Source: Druceiella hillmani
Taxonomy: Eukaryota > Arthropoda > Insecta > Lepidoptera > Hepialidae
Direction of reading: 5' to 3'
NCBI GenBank assembly: GCA_039881145.1
Contig: JAYKKI010000016.1
Coordinates: forward strand, 11,584,501-11,648,500
Length of the DNA stretch: 64,000 nt
A model generated the notes under the pieces. The model was not told the origin of the DNA and ran no database searches. It saw only the letters and a list, made by a program, of their open reading frames with translations. A program made the translations under genes and the position numbers. Positions 36,290-49,603 of the stretch are shown here, one piece after another; the first letter of the stretch is position 1, and every line of letters begins with the position of its first letter.

Positions 36290-37560
36290 TGTGTGAATTG
36301 TAAATTTAAAGAAAATTTCCTTACAACAAAAATGTGTGTAGAATAAAGTAATAATATTTAGAACAACTTATTAATCCCCATTAATATAAATATTATAAAT
36401 TTTTAATCGATTGATAAAAATTTACCCTTCGTACTTATTAACTAACATTAGTAGTTCACGGTAAACGTTTGAGGAGACGTTCGATTCGATGTATTTGTGC
36501 ACGAAGGGGGAAACGGAATGAAACGTGCGGGAATTGACACAAATGCATCACGTCACGGTGCTTATTATTATATTTTTGTCAATTAAAATGAAGTTCAGGA
36601 CCACGTTCATGAAAGAAAAAAATAGCATGGAAATGTATTGAACAAATATGTCATTTAATTGTACCCGTACGAGTGTCGTTATACGGGTCGTTTGGCACCT
36701 GGGGGAAAGATAATATATAAAGAAATTATATAGGTATACTAGTGACAGATATTTCAAATATACCAATTATGAAAATACATATTCGAAAAAGTGGTATATC
36801 GAAAATTGATTCATCCATGATGATATCAGCATTGCATGCTGAATAAATAAATGAGGTAAACAAACATAAATAATAACAAGTAAACATAAATAATAACAAA
36901 CATTATTTATTTACACGATAGTTTTCAAAGTATACATATGTAAAATTCAAACCCATTTTTGCAAAATTCTGCTGCTCTCATTTGGCTCCATAAAAAAATT
37001 GTATGCTGTATGGATCTCATCAGAGACGTTAATACAATTATAGCGCCTTTAAAACACAACAGGTGTAGAAATGTTATACAAAGCGGTTATATTTTTGCAA
37101 TGAGTTACATTAAGTACCAATAAATAAAATCAAATTAAATTCTTTGGTTCTGCCTGACTTTTGTTACGTGTATAAAAAATTTATAATATTCAACTAAAAC
37201 AGATATAAATCTTCTTCCATTTAAATAAGTTTTTGCGTTACCCTTGTTGTTATTGCTAAGTAATGATTTCATTAATTAGTTCTTTCAAAAATATTTGCAT
37301 GTTTATGTTCTCGTTTGTGGTAACTTGCTTAGGAATAATTATAGTTTTAATGGTACTTGTGTTTAAATTATACTTCATTTTGACTTGATACAAACATCAT
37401 TTTTTAAAAATGCTAATGAAATTATTCATGTGACCGCTTTTTTAAAAGAGAGTGCCATTAAAATTTAAGGAAAACAAAAGTATTTTACCCGTGGTGACAT
37501 CGGCTCTATTTATATTTAAATTTTTTTCATTATTGTTTTAACAATATGATGGACACTTTT
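36290..37560. other. Gene-free DNA with a CpG-richer patch
   Basis: No gene recognised. 36460-36560 and 36660-36700 are richer in CpG (ACGTTCGATTCGATG, ACCCGTACGAGTGTCGTTA) than their surroundings. A short local repeat of AACATAAATAATAACAA occurs at 36864-36900. Confidence 0.5.
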
Positions 37561-37564
37561 TGTC

Positions 37565-37870
37565 CATCGCGTAGACATTTTGGTGCAACTAAAACAAACT
37601 ATTTTTCATTCGTATATTGTATTAAAATAATTTTTGGTATTTTTGTGTAAATTAAAGCGAACATCAGACGCACAATAATAGAAAATAATGTTGTATTAAA
37701 GTTTTATTGTTTATAATATTTTCAAATGTCAATTAAAGTGCTGAAAACTCTTTACAAAGCTCTTTACTGTCGTAAAGTTTATATATGGCAAGTATTCTGA
37801 ATGAAATTTATTTGTTGACTTTTATACACTAAAATTTTGATAAAGGGAAATTGTTAACAGAAATTAGCAA
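37565..37870 (+). repeat. Dispersed direct repeat, copy A (pair with 39768-40075)
   Basis: Colinear blocks shared with 39768-40075: ATCGCGTAGA-ATTTTGGTGCA, TTTTTCATTCGTATATTGTA, TTAAAATAATTTTT, AAAGCGAACATCAGACG, AGAAAATAATGTTGTATTAA, ATAAAGGGAAATT. No coding potential was seen. Element class unknown. Confidence 0.85.
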
Positions 37871-39767
37871 TATTTAGGTTTATTTTATTCTTTTTCATAT
37901 GGAAATATTTGATTTGTAAAAAAATGTGATGAATAATTGAATAGGCAGGAGGAAATCACAATATTTAAATATTATAAATTTATATAAACTCAAAAGTGAA
38001 AAGTATTTTATTTTGCAGATCCATTTTGTCTGCTGGTCAAAAACTGAAATACTTTTTGCTACTTAAAAATAGTCTCCTGGGGAATCGATGTGCTTGATAC
38101 TGTGTAGATTCAAAAGTAAAATTTGGACCTATTTTTTCAAAAGATATTACAAAAGATCGATGTAAATACGTCTGGCATACAATTTTACATCTTAAAGAGG
38201 GCTCATCAATGTACATTATGGGAATTATTTCTTACTTTATGATTTCATCTCTACCAAGATATCATAAATTTTGTGAGCCCGATGTTTTAAGATTACACTT
38301 GCTAACATGTCTAACGCTTTGTGCAAATTTGCAAAATTTAATATCGAGGTTATAAGTTATAAATAAATAAACGATACGATAAAAAGTTAAATTTGATTTG
38401 TTACAGTAAATCTAGCAATAAAGAAATGTCACGTGCTTTATACGAGTACCAGTTCTACTTCAGCTGCTTGTTTATTATAAAGAATTTTATTTTCAGAATT
38501 GTAATATTAAATTTTTGTTACCACGTACAATTTTTTTATTTATCAGAGACTGGTTCTATGTCTTCTTTCTTTCATATTTTAAAATACCATTTTCTACACG
38601 TGACGAAATTGAAATTTTATTGAAAAACCAATATAATATATATTTAGCATATTTATTTTAGAAACTTTCCTTAAAATTTTATCTAAACTATCTAAAGTAA
38701 CGGTCTCCTAAAGTGTATTTTATATAACAATACTTCTAGTAACAGAAATAGTTTTGCCTATTTTACTGTAAAAAAAAATCTCTTAAAGTAGATATGTAAA
38801 GCTGGTACTTGTAATAGCTGATTTTCGGTAAACTTACATTAATTATAAATTAGATATAAAAGTTCACTGTTAGAACAATATTATTTTGTTTAAAAAAACT
38901 AAACAATAACTTAAAAAATATTATATGATGTACTAGACACGAGATTAATAATTAAATTGAAAAAAATTCATTCTTGTTGGATTAATAGTTTTGAAAATAC
39001 TTTTGACAGCGCCAGTGAAAACGATAAATTGAGAAAATTATATTTACATAGTAGAAATAAATACACATTACTAGCAAATTGGTGAATATACATTTTTTTT
39101 ACTTACTTTTATTAAGTCGTAGAAGCCTCGATATTATTTTCCATTATTTAAATAGCGTTGCTTTCATAATTGTAAATAACCTTCTAATATTTTTATTAAA
39201 TAAAAAAGCAGCGATATTTCTGGTGATTTCAATAATTAAATGACTAAAAGTAAGTGTACTAAAACTAGGTCTATACTATAATTAACTCTTAGATGGTGTA
39301 AACCCGTTTAAATGCATTCACCAATACATTTAAACATTATTAGGTATTGATTGTTTGTTGGTCTATAATTTTCTTATTTCTAAGTACTTTAATCTCCAAT
39401 CTCTATGTGTTATTTCTGAACAATAATTAAAAAAAGATTTGTTTTTTGCAATATAAATTATTAAAAATGTAAATTAAAATATTTTATTAATCATCTTATT
39501 TTTAACTGAATAACAGATTTTATTTTATGCCCAAATTTGGTTTTCTCTTTTTTTTTCTTTAGCATTATATTTTGCATTTGTTTATTTCGTAATCATCCAT
39601 CAATCTAGACTAGATCTTTGTAGTTTACAACATAAGTAATCTTCCTTATCTAATTGCTGTGGTTAATTAAGAGATTTCTCTCATAGTACTAAACCTGTTA
39701 CATTTATACATGATTTTTTTTGTGTAAATTGGTATCAAAAATATATTCGACGACCAATCTTAACAAA
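37871..39767. other. Gene-free DNA between the repeat pair
   Basis: Very AT-rich. The open frame at 38393-38623 has no recognisable identity. Confidence 0.5.
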
Positions 39768-40075
39768 TCTATCGCGTAGATATTTTGGTGCAGCTATAGG
39801 ACAAGTTATTTTTCATTCGTATATTGTATTAAAATAATTTTTTTTACTTTCGTGTAAGTTTTCCGTAAAGCGAACATCAGACGATACTAGAAAATAATGT
39901 TGTATTAAAGTTTTATTGTCTATAATATATTTAAATATCAATTAAAATCCTGAAAACTCTTCACGAAGGTATTTAAAGTAGTCAAGTTTTTATATTATTC
40001 TGAATAAAATTTATTTGTGGATTTTGAAGGATTTAATATATTAAAGTTTTCATAAAGGGAAATTTTTAACAGAAT
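39768..40075 (+). repeat. Dispersed direct repeat, copy B
   Basis: See copy A at 37565. The last part of this copy is the left arm of the hairpin at 40019-40140, so the repeat's end is mirrored here but not in copy A. Confidence 0.85.
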
Positions 40076-40140
40076 TATTTGTAATTCTGTTAAAAATTTC
40101 CCTTTATAAAAACTTTAATGTATAAAATCCTTCAAAATCC
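40019..40140. repeat. Long near-perfect inverted repeat (hairpin)
   Basis: Arms of about 58 bp around a very short centre (TTTG near 40078-40081). The left arm reads GGATTTTGAAGGATTTAATA..., and the right arm is its reverse complement with three mismatches seen by eye. It could fold into a long stem if transcribed, or extrude as a cruciform. Confidence 0.95.
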
Positions 40141-41558
<1,418 letters not shown>

Positions 41559-41559
41559 A

Positions 41560-43420
41560 ATAAGATATGAAAATTACGCAATGAAAATTAAGGATGCTCT
41601 TGAATTTTTCTTTTCTCTAGGGAAAAAGCAAGTGAAGTTATTTTTGGTGTATACACAAGAATACGTGAAAGTATCATTTCCTGTATAACCTCCATATATT
41701 GATATCTAAGATTTAAAGAAGAAAAATTTCGTCTACTCGACAAGATTTATCGAAGGTAATCCCTTTTAGCATATTTAAAAAAGCTCATTGAAAGAGAACT
41801 CAGATAAAATTCGCTTATTTTGGTTAAAGATATCTCATGCTTTTATACTGCAATAGAAAAGAAAAGAACTTGGTGCTTTGGGAAGAAGCAGAAATACCAG
41901 CTTGGCCTATGACATGAATAAATATGTATGAACAGAAATGGCAGCTCCTTTATTATCAACATAATATACATATCTTTATGTAGTCGGCGTGTTATTTTAT
42001 TAATATCGTTTTAATTATTGTACTTCATTTACAATTGATTTTTACATTGTTAAATAGAGTTAAAAAGAATTAAATTAAATACGCTCACAATAAAAAAAAA
42101 TTAAACTTACAATCGTCCAGAAACTATATGTTAATACCCATAAACTCTTCAACGACATGAAAATAAAATTTAACATTTTATTTTTCCTAATACCAAATTT
42201 AACAATGTTAGCTCATGGGCCAAAAATGAACTTTCTGTGAGTATTTGTAGCTAACCTAAGTTTTCAAAAAAAATTTTTGCACTGACTGGTAAAAGCAATT
42301 AAAAGCATTAATTTTTTATTGATTTTATAGCAATTTCTTTTATCGCAAATGGAATATTTGTTTATTTTTCTTCAATATTCAAAATGTTTATAGGTAATTG
42401 GAAAATAAATAGAATTTCTATCCATGAAAAAAACGTAAAACATATTGCAAAAAAGAAGCGATTGCCTAATAATATTACATTCCTAGATGAGAAATAACAA
42501 ACATATAAACTATAAGACTAAGCCAGTATTTCTCAATATTATGGAATCTTTAAAGTACAGCCACTATATGGTCACCCAATTCGAAACATCAACCTTTATT
42601 TTTATCAAAATAAAATCTGATTTAAAATAATCTTGCAAAATACATACAAAGTGCAAAAATGCAGTTAACATTCTAAAGAAGATGTTATATTGATAAGAAG
42701 AATCATGTGAAAATAAGAGATTTTTGTAACGAAAGCTAGGTTCATAAAATATTTGATTTGACGGCCTATTTCTTTTATAATTTGAGCAAAAGGTTACACA
42801 AGTTAACGAGATTCAAGAATTGTAATGAAAAATAAATGAATTATGATTTAAAGTAAATACAGTACCACTTAAATATCTATTTAGTAGTGGAACCATACTG
42901 GTTCAAGTTTTAATCTTTAAAAAATAACATTTCAACTTTTGTCCAATTTTAGATTATATTTAAAAAAATATAACATAATAAACGCTCTCAATGAGCTGCG
43001 GGAATTCGTTGCCTATGCTTAAGTTTGATAAAAGAACGTGTGGACATTTTGAAATATTTGACCATTTTAATTTTCGGATTAAGGGATATACTAGTTGAAA
43101 TATTTCTTTAAGAGTAAGATTGATAAATAGGATGAAGTTTATCCCGAAGGGATGAGACATATCAAAAGTTTATTAATCACAAGCATTTCTGAAATAACTG
43201 TCTTATGCGTGATCTGAGAGTAATCAATAAAATGAAATTGGGCATCGAATGAATGTATTCGTATGAAATTTTGCTTCAATATTTATGTAAAATTTCAAAA
43301 CTTTTAAATTAATTTTGTTAAAAATACTCTTTTCAACAGAGTTCAAATTATAAGTGTTCGATGAAGTTTTTATTAGTTTTAGCTCACCTGCCAATCGCGT
43401 ATAATAACACATACTTAATA
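41560..43420. other. Gene-free AT-rich DNA
   Basis: No gene, RNA or mobile-element domain recognised. Minus-strand open frames at 42960-43160 and 43224-43412 have no supportable identity. Confidence 0.5.
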
Positions 43421-43422
43421 CG

Positions 43423-43458
43423 CTGTGTCTGTTTATATATTATTATAAACAGACACAG
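43423..43458. repeat. Perfect hairpin, 15-bp arms
   Basis: CTGTGTCTGTTTATA and its exact reverse complement are separated by TATTAT. No T-run follows immediately and no adjacent gene is known, so its role is undetermined. Confidence 0.92.
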
Positions 43459-43693
43459 TTATTTTTATATGTTTATAAGTTATTAACAGACTGCAAGAAA
43501 GGAGAAGCTTTTAAATTCATATGTATTTTTTGTGCATGTTACTCAATATTTCCAATATTTATCAATTAATTTAAACGATTCTTATTATATTTACGTGTAT
43601 GAAATGAATGACTATTTTAATATTTATAGTTCTATAACGAATGCTTAATTTGCGCTATACTTGTGATATGTTCATTATAGATAATAATAACAC

Positions 43694-43880
43694 TTTACGT
43701 CGTCACCGCTGTGTGTTGTGTTGAGCGCATGACCGCGCACCGCAAGGACCCGGTTTCGATTCCCGCCCGCTTATAGAGGCGGGCCTAGAGAAGTCCAATT
43801 TTTCGAGGCCCTGGCAACCATTTTTTCATATGAGATATTCTGCATCTCATGTGAAACCTATAACAACAACAAAAATGATA
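43694..43880 (+). mobile_element. tRNA-derived SINE
   Basis: A GC-richer unit of about 185 bp in AT-rich DNA. Its head resembles a tRNA: TTGAGCGCATGACCGCGCAC lies in the A-box/D-arm position, and the B box GGTTTCGATTCC (43752-43763) sits inside a T-arm-like context. The body holds a short stem, GCCCGC/GCGGGC, at about 43766-43784. A second hairpin in the 3' part pairs ATGAGATATTCTGCATCTCAT, and the tail is AACAACAACAAAAATG. This is the standard anatomy of a Pol III-transcribed SINE: tRNA head, unrelated body and simple 3' tail. It would have needed a LINE reverse transcriptase in trans. The source tRNA was not identified. Confidence 0.75.
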
Positions 43881-44635
43881 CTTTATTTCATAATTGGGAG
43901 TATCTTAAATTACTGTTTGGAGAACAGGTTTGGCATTGACGTTAATATATCATTTATATTATTCGGCAATCTTTTTATTTGAATTACGTTCACATAAAAT
44001 TGACAATTACGCAAATCCAATTAGAAATAAGCAAATAAAGAACCAAAAATAAAATCCAAAAAGCAAAACAGCATGAAAATTTATTCCAATCGCCGAGACT
44101 ATATATGGTAAAAGTTTATATTAATTTGTAACCGAACGTCTAAAACGAAGAACATTATTATTTATATTAACATAATTTTAAACCAAATGAAGTAAAATGT
44201 GTTAGAAGAGGTTGGTATTAAAATAAGTTGGCGAAATATATACATTGTCTATATTGTAAATTTGCGGTAAAAAATAAAGAAAGAAGATAAAACTGGAGTA
44301 GCTGGGCGTGGAGCAGTGTGAGGCGTTAAGTAAAAATATAGAGAGGTAATACATTTTCATTAAGAGGCAAGATATATAAATCAGATAGAAGAAAAGTTTA
44401 AAAAATATCACGTTTCCTTTTAAATGATTCAAGCCTCTTTCAGGAAAAGTAATAAAGCTAACATAGAAAATTGTGTACGGAAAATAGCAAAAAAATTTAA
44501 ATAATTGTTCTGTGTAAACAAATTAAAAAAAGTTATTTATTATTATGCATAATTTATTTATTTATTGTAATATGGTTTATTAAAATTTATATAAATAATT
44601 ATATTTAGATAAATAATTATAATCGAAGTTTTGAT
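43881..44635. other. Gene-free AT-rich DNA
   Basis: Nothing recognised. The open frame at 44202-44432 (-) is of chance-like composition. Confidence 0.5.
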
Positions 44636-44639
44636 TTGT

Positions 44640-45240
44640 GGATTATGAAATAGGACAGGTTTTAAGTGAGTGATATATGACGATGTATTTTATTATCATT
44701 ATTTCCACATGTTTTCCTTTTTCTCAGTGGAATATGTTACACAACTCTAGTACAGTATTTTTTCTTGACATATTAAATTAACTCGGGTTTAACCAAACTT
44801 GGTAAGTCCTAGCAGGTTCGAGATGCACCAAGTCCCGGAACCTGACTTCATCACCTGACAACAGCTATTTTATTTCAGTTCACCACTTTTCTTGTTCCTA
44901 CCAATAAATGGTTATTTTATTTCAGTTCACCACTTTTCTTGTTCCTACCAATACCAAATTTTTGAAGACAGCAAGTAGCTTAGATTTGAGGAAGGAAAAC
45001 TCCGATCCGGCAGGTCAGTTGAAATTATGGCCTGACTCTCTCTGTTTGTGACAAATGAAAATAAATTTCTTGAAATATATCATTATGCGCCTTAAAATAT
45101 CCATATATTGACCGAAGTGGTCAAAATTCAACCATAATTTATTAAATTTTTAAATTTCAACGTTATTCAGGTTATTTTGTCAAAAAGTATACCTCCGTAA
45201 TCAGTGCATATAACTTTTCATAATATTGGGCTATTTTATC
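44640..45240 (+). repeat. Dispersed direct repeat, copy A (pair with 48385-48990)
   Basis: Ordered similarity to 48385-48990: ATAGG(A)CAGGTTT/GGATAGGTTTACTGAG, TTATCATT-TTTCCACATGTT/TTATCATTGTTTTTATATGTT, CTCAGTGGAA/GTCAGTGGAA, ACAGTAT, AACTCCGATCC-GTC-GTTGAAATTATG, and a TATACCTC segment near the right end. Diverged, non-coding, class unknown. Confidence 0.65.
44866..44953 (+). repeat. 47-bp tandem duplication
   Basis: TATTTTATTTCAGTTCACCA...TTCCTACCAATA occurs twice in direct succession (starts 44866 and 44913), identical over the shared 41 bp. It lies within repeat copy A and is absent from copy B. Confidence 0.95.
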
Positions 45241-45244
45241 GGCT

Positions 45245-46480
45245 AAGTGCGTGTATAAATACATCATTAGCCTGTATTGTTTGCCCTAATTCCTTGCCTA
45301 CGAAATTTAAAATGTAATGTTAGTAACACAGAAAGTACAAAATAAACGGTTTTTTGCCTTGACGTACACTCTACTATTGAAAAGGAAACTAATAATTAGA
45401 ACAATTGAAAAAGCAACATTTGAAATCACACAACATTCCCAACTTAAACTGGTTCAGTCAATCTGACATTTTCAAGTTCCTTAGCGAAAATCTCTACACT
45501 GTGCGATTGTTTGACATTAGACTGTTATGTGCTTGACATTGACAGTATAAACGTAAACAAGGAATGTTTAATTTACTCAATTCAATGTATATGTGACACA
45601 TATTATATATAAATTATAGCTTTCTGCACTCCTTCTCCATATAAACTTAACTATACCAAATCTCACACTCCTTCGTGCGCTCAATATGCTTAAAAAGGGG
45701 TACAAAGATTCTGTTCTCGTATATAGATACACAAATTATACAGAATACTTGTATTCATGTCGCTGTTACGACTTAAATATTTATAACTGTATTGTCCCTT
45801 TATAGTGTAAAGAAATAACGTATTATAAAAAGAAAAGATTGAAATAATGTAATAAAAAAATTATGAATTATTAACTTACTATTTTTCATAATTTGCTATA
45901 ATCCGATGTAATTTGTGTTATAAACCGGATAATTGTTAATATATGTGTGACTTTAATTAATACTAGCAGATTCTTTTCATTTTGTGACAAATATGTGCAA
46001 AACTTTATATGAAGCATTGAGGAAAATATTTCAAACTCAATTTTGAAAAAAAAGCAAACTTGGCTAAAGTGAACGTCTTCTAAGATGAGAAGGAAATATG
46101 CCTTCTAATACGCATTTTAATATGAAGGTCCTTTTGATATGGGGATCAACAAAAATGAGAAGAAGATTATTAAAGAAAAGTATTGCGTCTTACTTTTAAT
46201 GTTGTCCGATAAGAATGAAAAATTGCGCGAACAAATAGATTTATTGATATTCTCGACGTTATCAGCTAATATTTTGGTTATATCATTACTAACTCCACAA
46301 ATTTAATTAGGGCAACGAATACAAAAATAATGATTATAGGATAATATTACAAACTTAATACTTTTAGACACTATCAAAGTGTTGTACGAAGTATTATTCA
46401 CCATTACATAGTGCAATGATCTCATATTCATATTTTCTTTTAAATTTTTGTTCTGTTCATAAGAACAATGGATATTAACA
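45245..46480. other. Gene-free AT-rich DNA
   Basis: Weak continuation of the 44640/48385 pairing may reach about 45500. Nothing else recognised. Confidence 0.4.

Positions 46481-46482
<2 letters not shown>

Positions 46483-46517
<35 letters not shown>
46483..46517. repeat. (TA)n microsatellite
   Basis: About 35 bp of AT repeat. Confidence 0.96.
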
Positions 46518-46522
<5 letters not shown>

Positions 46523-46935
46523 GCTATAATCAACAAAACGAAAAAGAAAAAGAAAACAAATACGGTATCTATTACAATCGAATACACAAGCTGGTTATAT
46601 TTGTCTCACGAAGTTCGAGCGCAGTGTTAAATCAGCTCGCCTTTCCCATTATTCGCAATAAAAATAAATGAGGACCTAACGGATTATACCCTTTGCTGAT
46701 ATTATCATGCATTGCAATATATTCTTTTGCTTTTACGACTTCATAAAATATTTTTAATAGTAGTGTAGTGCTATGATAGTAACATATAGTTGTTATCCTA
46801 TCTATGTTTGAATTGTATAACGTTAAAATAGAGTTTGGATTAAAGAAGATCAACATGATATTCTTCAATATTATAATATATGAAATGGAAATTATTACTT
46901 TTAAAGTTCTAAAAATCTAAAGTCATATTGAGTAC

Positions 46936-47210
46936 ATTTGGCATTAATTTTGTAGAAATTCAATATTAGCAATATAATAAAACCTACACCGCTCCCCTAC
47001 AATAAACTCCCTAATATAAGCAGGGGGAAAACCCACAAAAACCCGGCTTCCGCTATTACTTTTGAAACATGTAAATGCTGTTGGATGTTCCTAAGAGTTA
47101 ATCTATGCTAATAGCCCACCTGAAGATGTAATACAACGAAACCTAGGTCGTGGTAAAAAACATAAAGAAAGTAGAAATAATACATCACATAGTTTCATTT
47201 ATTATGAATC
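46936..47210. mobile_element. Foldback MITE, copy C (rearranged centre)
   Basis: The left end ATTTGGCATTAATTTTGTAG matches the outer left arm of copy A (25577). The right arm GCCCACCTGAAGATGTAATA, then ACGAAACCTAGGTCGTGG, ending at ATCACATAGTTTCATTT, matches the right arms of copies A and B. The inner left arm is replaced by an unrelated GC-richer stretch (about 46990-47095), so the palindrome is lost. Confidence 0.78.
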
Positions 47211-47467
47211 TTAAGTCGTTTAAGGGTTTCATTTTGTGTTATTATATGTAGCAAGCAGAGCTTTGATTTTTAAGTTAAGCGTGGGTATCAGTACGCTGAG
47301 ACTATTTCAGGAAACAATACTGCTTCCATAATTACAGCAGATATTTATGTATGGTATATAAATTTAAATAATATTATTAACCGTGAATACATACGGCATA
47401 ATGCATATTTCACAGACATAAGAAAAATAAATGCAAATTCATCGGAAAATTGTTTATTGTTATTAAT

Positions 47468-47620
47468 AAAGAACCGCCCCTTACTCGGACATTTTCCAGA
47501 TTTTTAATATACCTGCTTAAAAATATTGAAAGGGAGAGTTGATTGAACCGGAAAATATGTTTAGACCTAATGGGGAATTTTTTTTCTGTGAGATAAAAAT
47601 CTCCATCGCGAAATCTATTG
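47468..47620 (+). repeat. Direct repeat, copy A (pair with 47980-48215)
   Basis: Shares with the second copy TACCTGCTTAAAAATA, TTGATTGAACCGGAAAATAT, TAGAC-TAATG-G and AAATCTCCAT. Copy A has only TATTGAAAGG where copy B has a 90-bp microsatellite. Confidence 0.85.
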
Positions 47621-47979
47621 GAATCTCCTTCTTTAAATCTATTGAAAAAATTACATGGCGAAATTGTGTTTGACCTAAGTCATTCAGTTGCGGAATCCTG
47701 AAGGAAAATTTAAGTGCAAATTGATTTAAACAAAAATTAAATTTAAAAAAATCTCAATGCTGGTGTTGGTATTTCATTTAATTTTTCGTTCGACAACACA
47801 GCGAGCAAAAACTTAATAATTCAATTTTAAAGTTACATTATCTCAGAGGCGCCTCTGAATATAAAGTTAGACCAAATATCACTTTTCCGTTATTAAATGA
47901 GTCTGCAAAACGGTTTTTTTGGATTACGATAAAAAAGTGCATCAAAATATTTTTTTACTTAAATAAGTGGTCCTTAACC

Positions 47980-48038
47980 CCTCTTGCTCTGATTTTTTTT
48001 CTATATTTCTGACATACCTGCTTAAAAATAATATATAT

Positions 48039-48104
<66 letters not shown>

Positions 48105-48215
48105 GTATGTATATATATACATATTCTAATGTGAGAGGTGATTGAACCGGAAAATATTTGTAGACTTAATGAGAAAAAAATGTTTCTGCAAGAGAAATCT
48201 CCATTCCAAAATTCC
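47980..48215 (+). repeat. Direct repeat, copy B, split by a microsatellite
   Basis: Same anchors as copy A, with the compound repeat at 48031-48124 lying exactly at the TAAAAATA-GAGAG junction. Confidence 0.85.
48031..48124. repeat. Compound (TA)n(CA)n(TA)n microsatellite
   Basis: TA, then a (CA)9-10-like run at about 48039-48057, then TA with GTATGTA interruptions. Confidence 0.95.
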
Positions 48216-48384
48216 TTTATAATAAATAAAAAATATATGTCTCATTCGACCAACATTTATTCATTTCACGTATACATAAATGTGAGCAGAATGCAACGTA
48301 TGTTTAAAAGCAAGTAATATAAATTTGATACAAATAACGATATTCAGCAAATAAGTCGTAATTGATGGTGAAAGCTCTCGTTTG

Positions 48385-48990
48385 TGTATTAATAAGTGGG
48401 ATAGGTTTACTGAGGATGTGGCATTTTGTTATCATTGTTTTTATATGTTGTTTTTTGTCAGTGGAAGATTATACCCAAATACAGTATAAATTAATTTAAT
48501 ACGTCAAGGGAGGAACGTTGACGTAATAAATTTACATGGAGGTCATCCAGATTTGTTAAATATTAATCGTTCGGAAATATTCAAATTCTCAGCATCTAAA
48601 TTCGTCGCCAAGCAATAATTGATTAGATTACTTACTGTCAGTTTTGTAGCTTTTTTAGTACTACAAGTCTTTTAAGTGTTAAACCGCTTCTTTTTAGTTG
48701 AGTCTTTTAAGGTACCAAGTTTAGATTTACGAAAGAAACATTTTACTCCGATCCATACCAGTCGTTGAAATTATGATCAAGCCGCGAAAATATATGGATA
48801 CGTTCACATTTTTACGCTGCAGCCACTGTGTTAAACATAAACTTTATTTAAAGTTAAGTAATTATATTAAGAAAACTCCGACAAGTTGCGTTCTTTACAA
48901 AACATGATATTCTAACGAGTTTTACAAAGGGATATACCTCTTAAATATTAAAATAATATCTCCATACGTAATATTTCATAGGAATATGAA
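48385..48990 (+). repeat. Dispersed direct repeat, copy B (pair with 44640-45240)
   Basis: See 44640. The best anchor is ACTCCGATCCATACCAGTCG with TTGAAATTATGATCAAGCC at about 48748-48782, against ACTCCGATCCGGCAGGTCAG with TTGAAATTATGGCCTGAC. Confidence 0.65.
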
Positions 48991-49430
48991 ATCAAATTGA
49001 ATTATTTTAAATCATTGGTAAACCTGCAGATTACACACTTTTATTCTTTGTCAGATTTTATAGTTCATTACAAGGTTTTGTGATCTCCTAACTACAAATA
49101 TGGCTCCATTTGTTTCCATCACGTCAAGATTTTCCACACTGAGAATTAACTAAAAATTAGAGCACTCTAGTGAATTAAAACATATTAAAATAATAAGTGT
49201 CTAGTTTACAGTAGTTTTATTTACACGTATTTTTTACGCGCGAATAAGTATCTTATAAATATTACAAAGGCTTAAATCTTTCTTTAGAATCTTTCTTATT
49301 TGTGGTCGAAATTTTTTTTGAGAGAATTTCTTTGTGAGCTTTCTTTGAATGATAACGCTTCACCTTCGAGCAGATACTGTCACATAGTTTGAAATATCGT
49401 AACTCTGAATATTTTTGTGTTGAAATTACA
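48991..49430. other. Gene-free AT-rich DNA
   Basis: Nothing recognised. Confidence 0.5.
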
Positions 49431-49431
49431 T

Positions 49432-49432
<1 letters not shown>

Positions 49433-49503
<71 letters not shown>

Positions 49504-49540
49504 AATACATATATATATAAGTGTGTGTGTGTGTATATAT

Positions 49541-49600
<60 letters not shown>
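49433..49600. repeat. Compound TA/GT microsatellite block
   Basis: Two long TA tracts (about 49433-49497 and 49541-49580), separated and followed by (GT)n runs. Tyr/Ile-rich open frames on both strands here are repeat translations. Confidence 0.96.

Positions 49601-49601
<1 letters not shown>

Positions 49602-49603
<2 letters not shown>

Noticed and set aside
44805..44835. B-box-like GGTTCGAGATGCACC
   Set aside because: Mismatches the Pol III B box at the final positions, and no A box or tRNA fold is present nearby.
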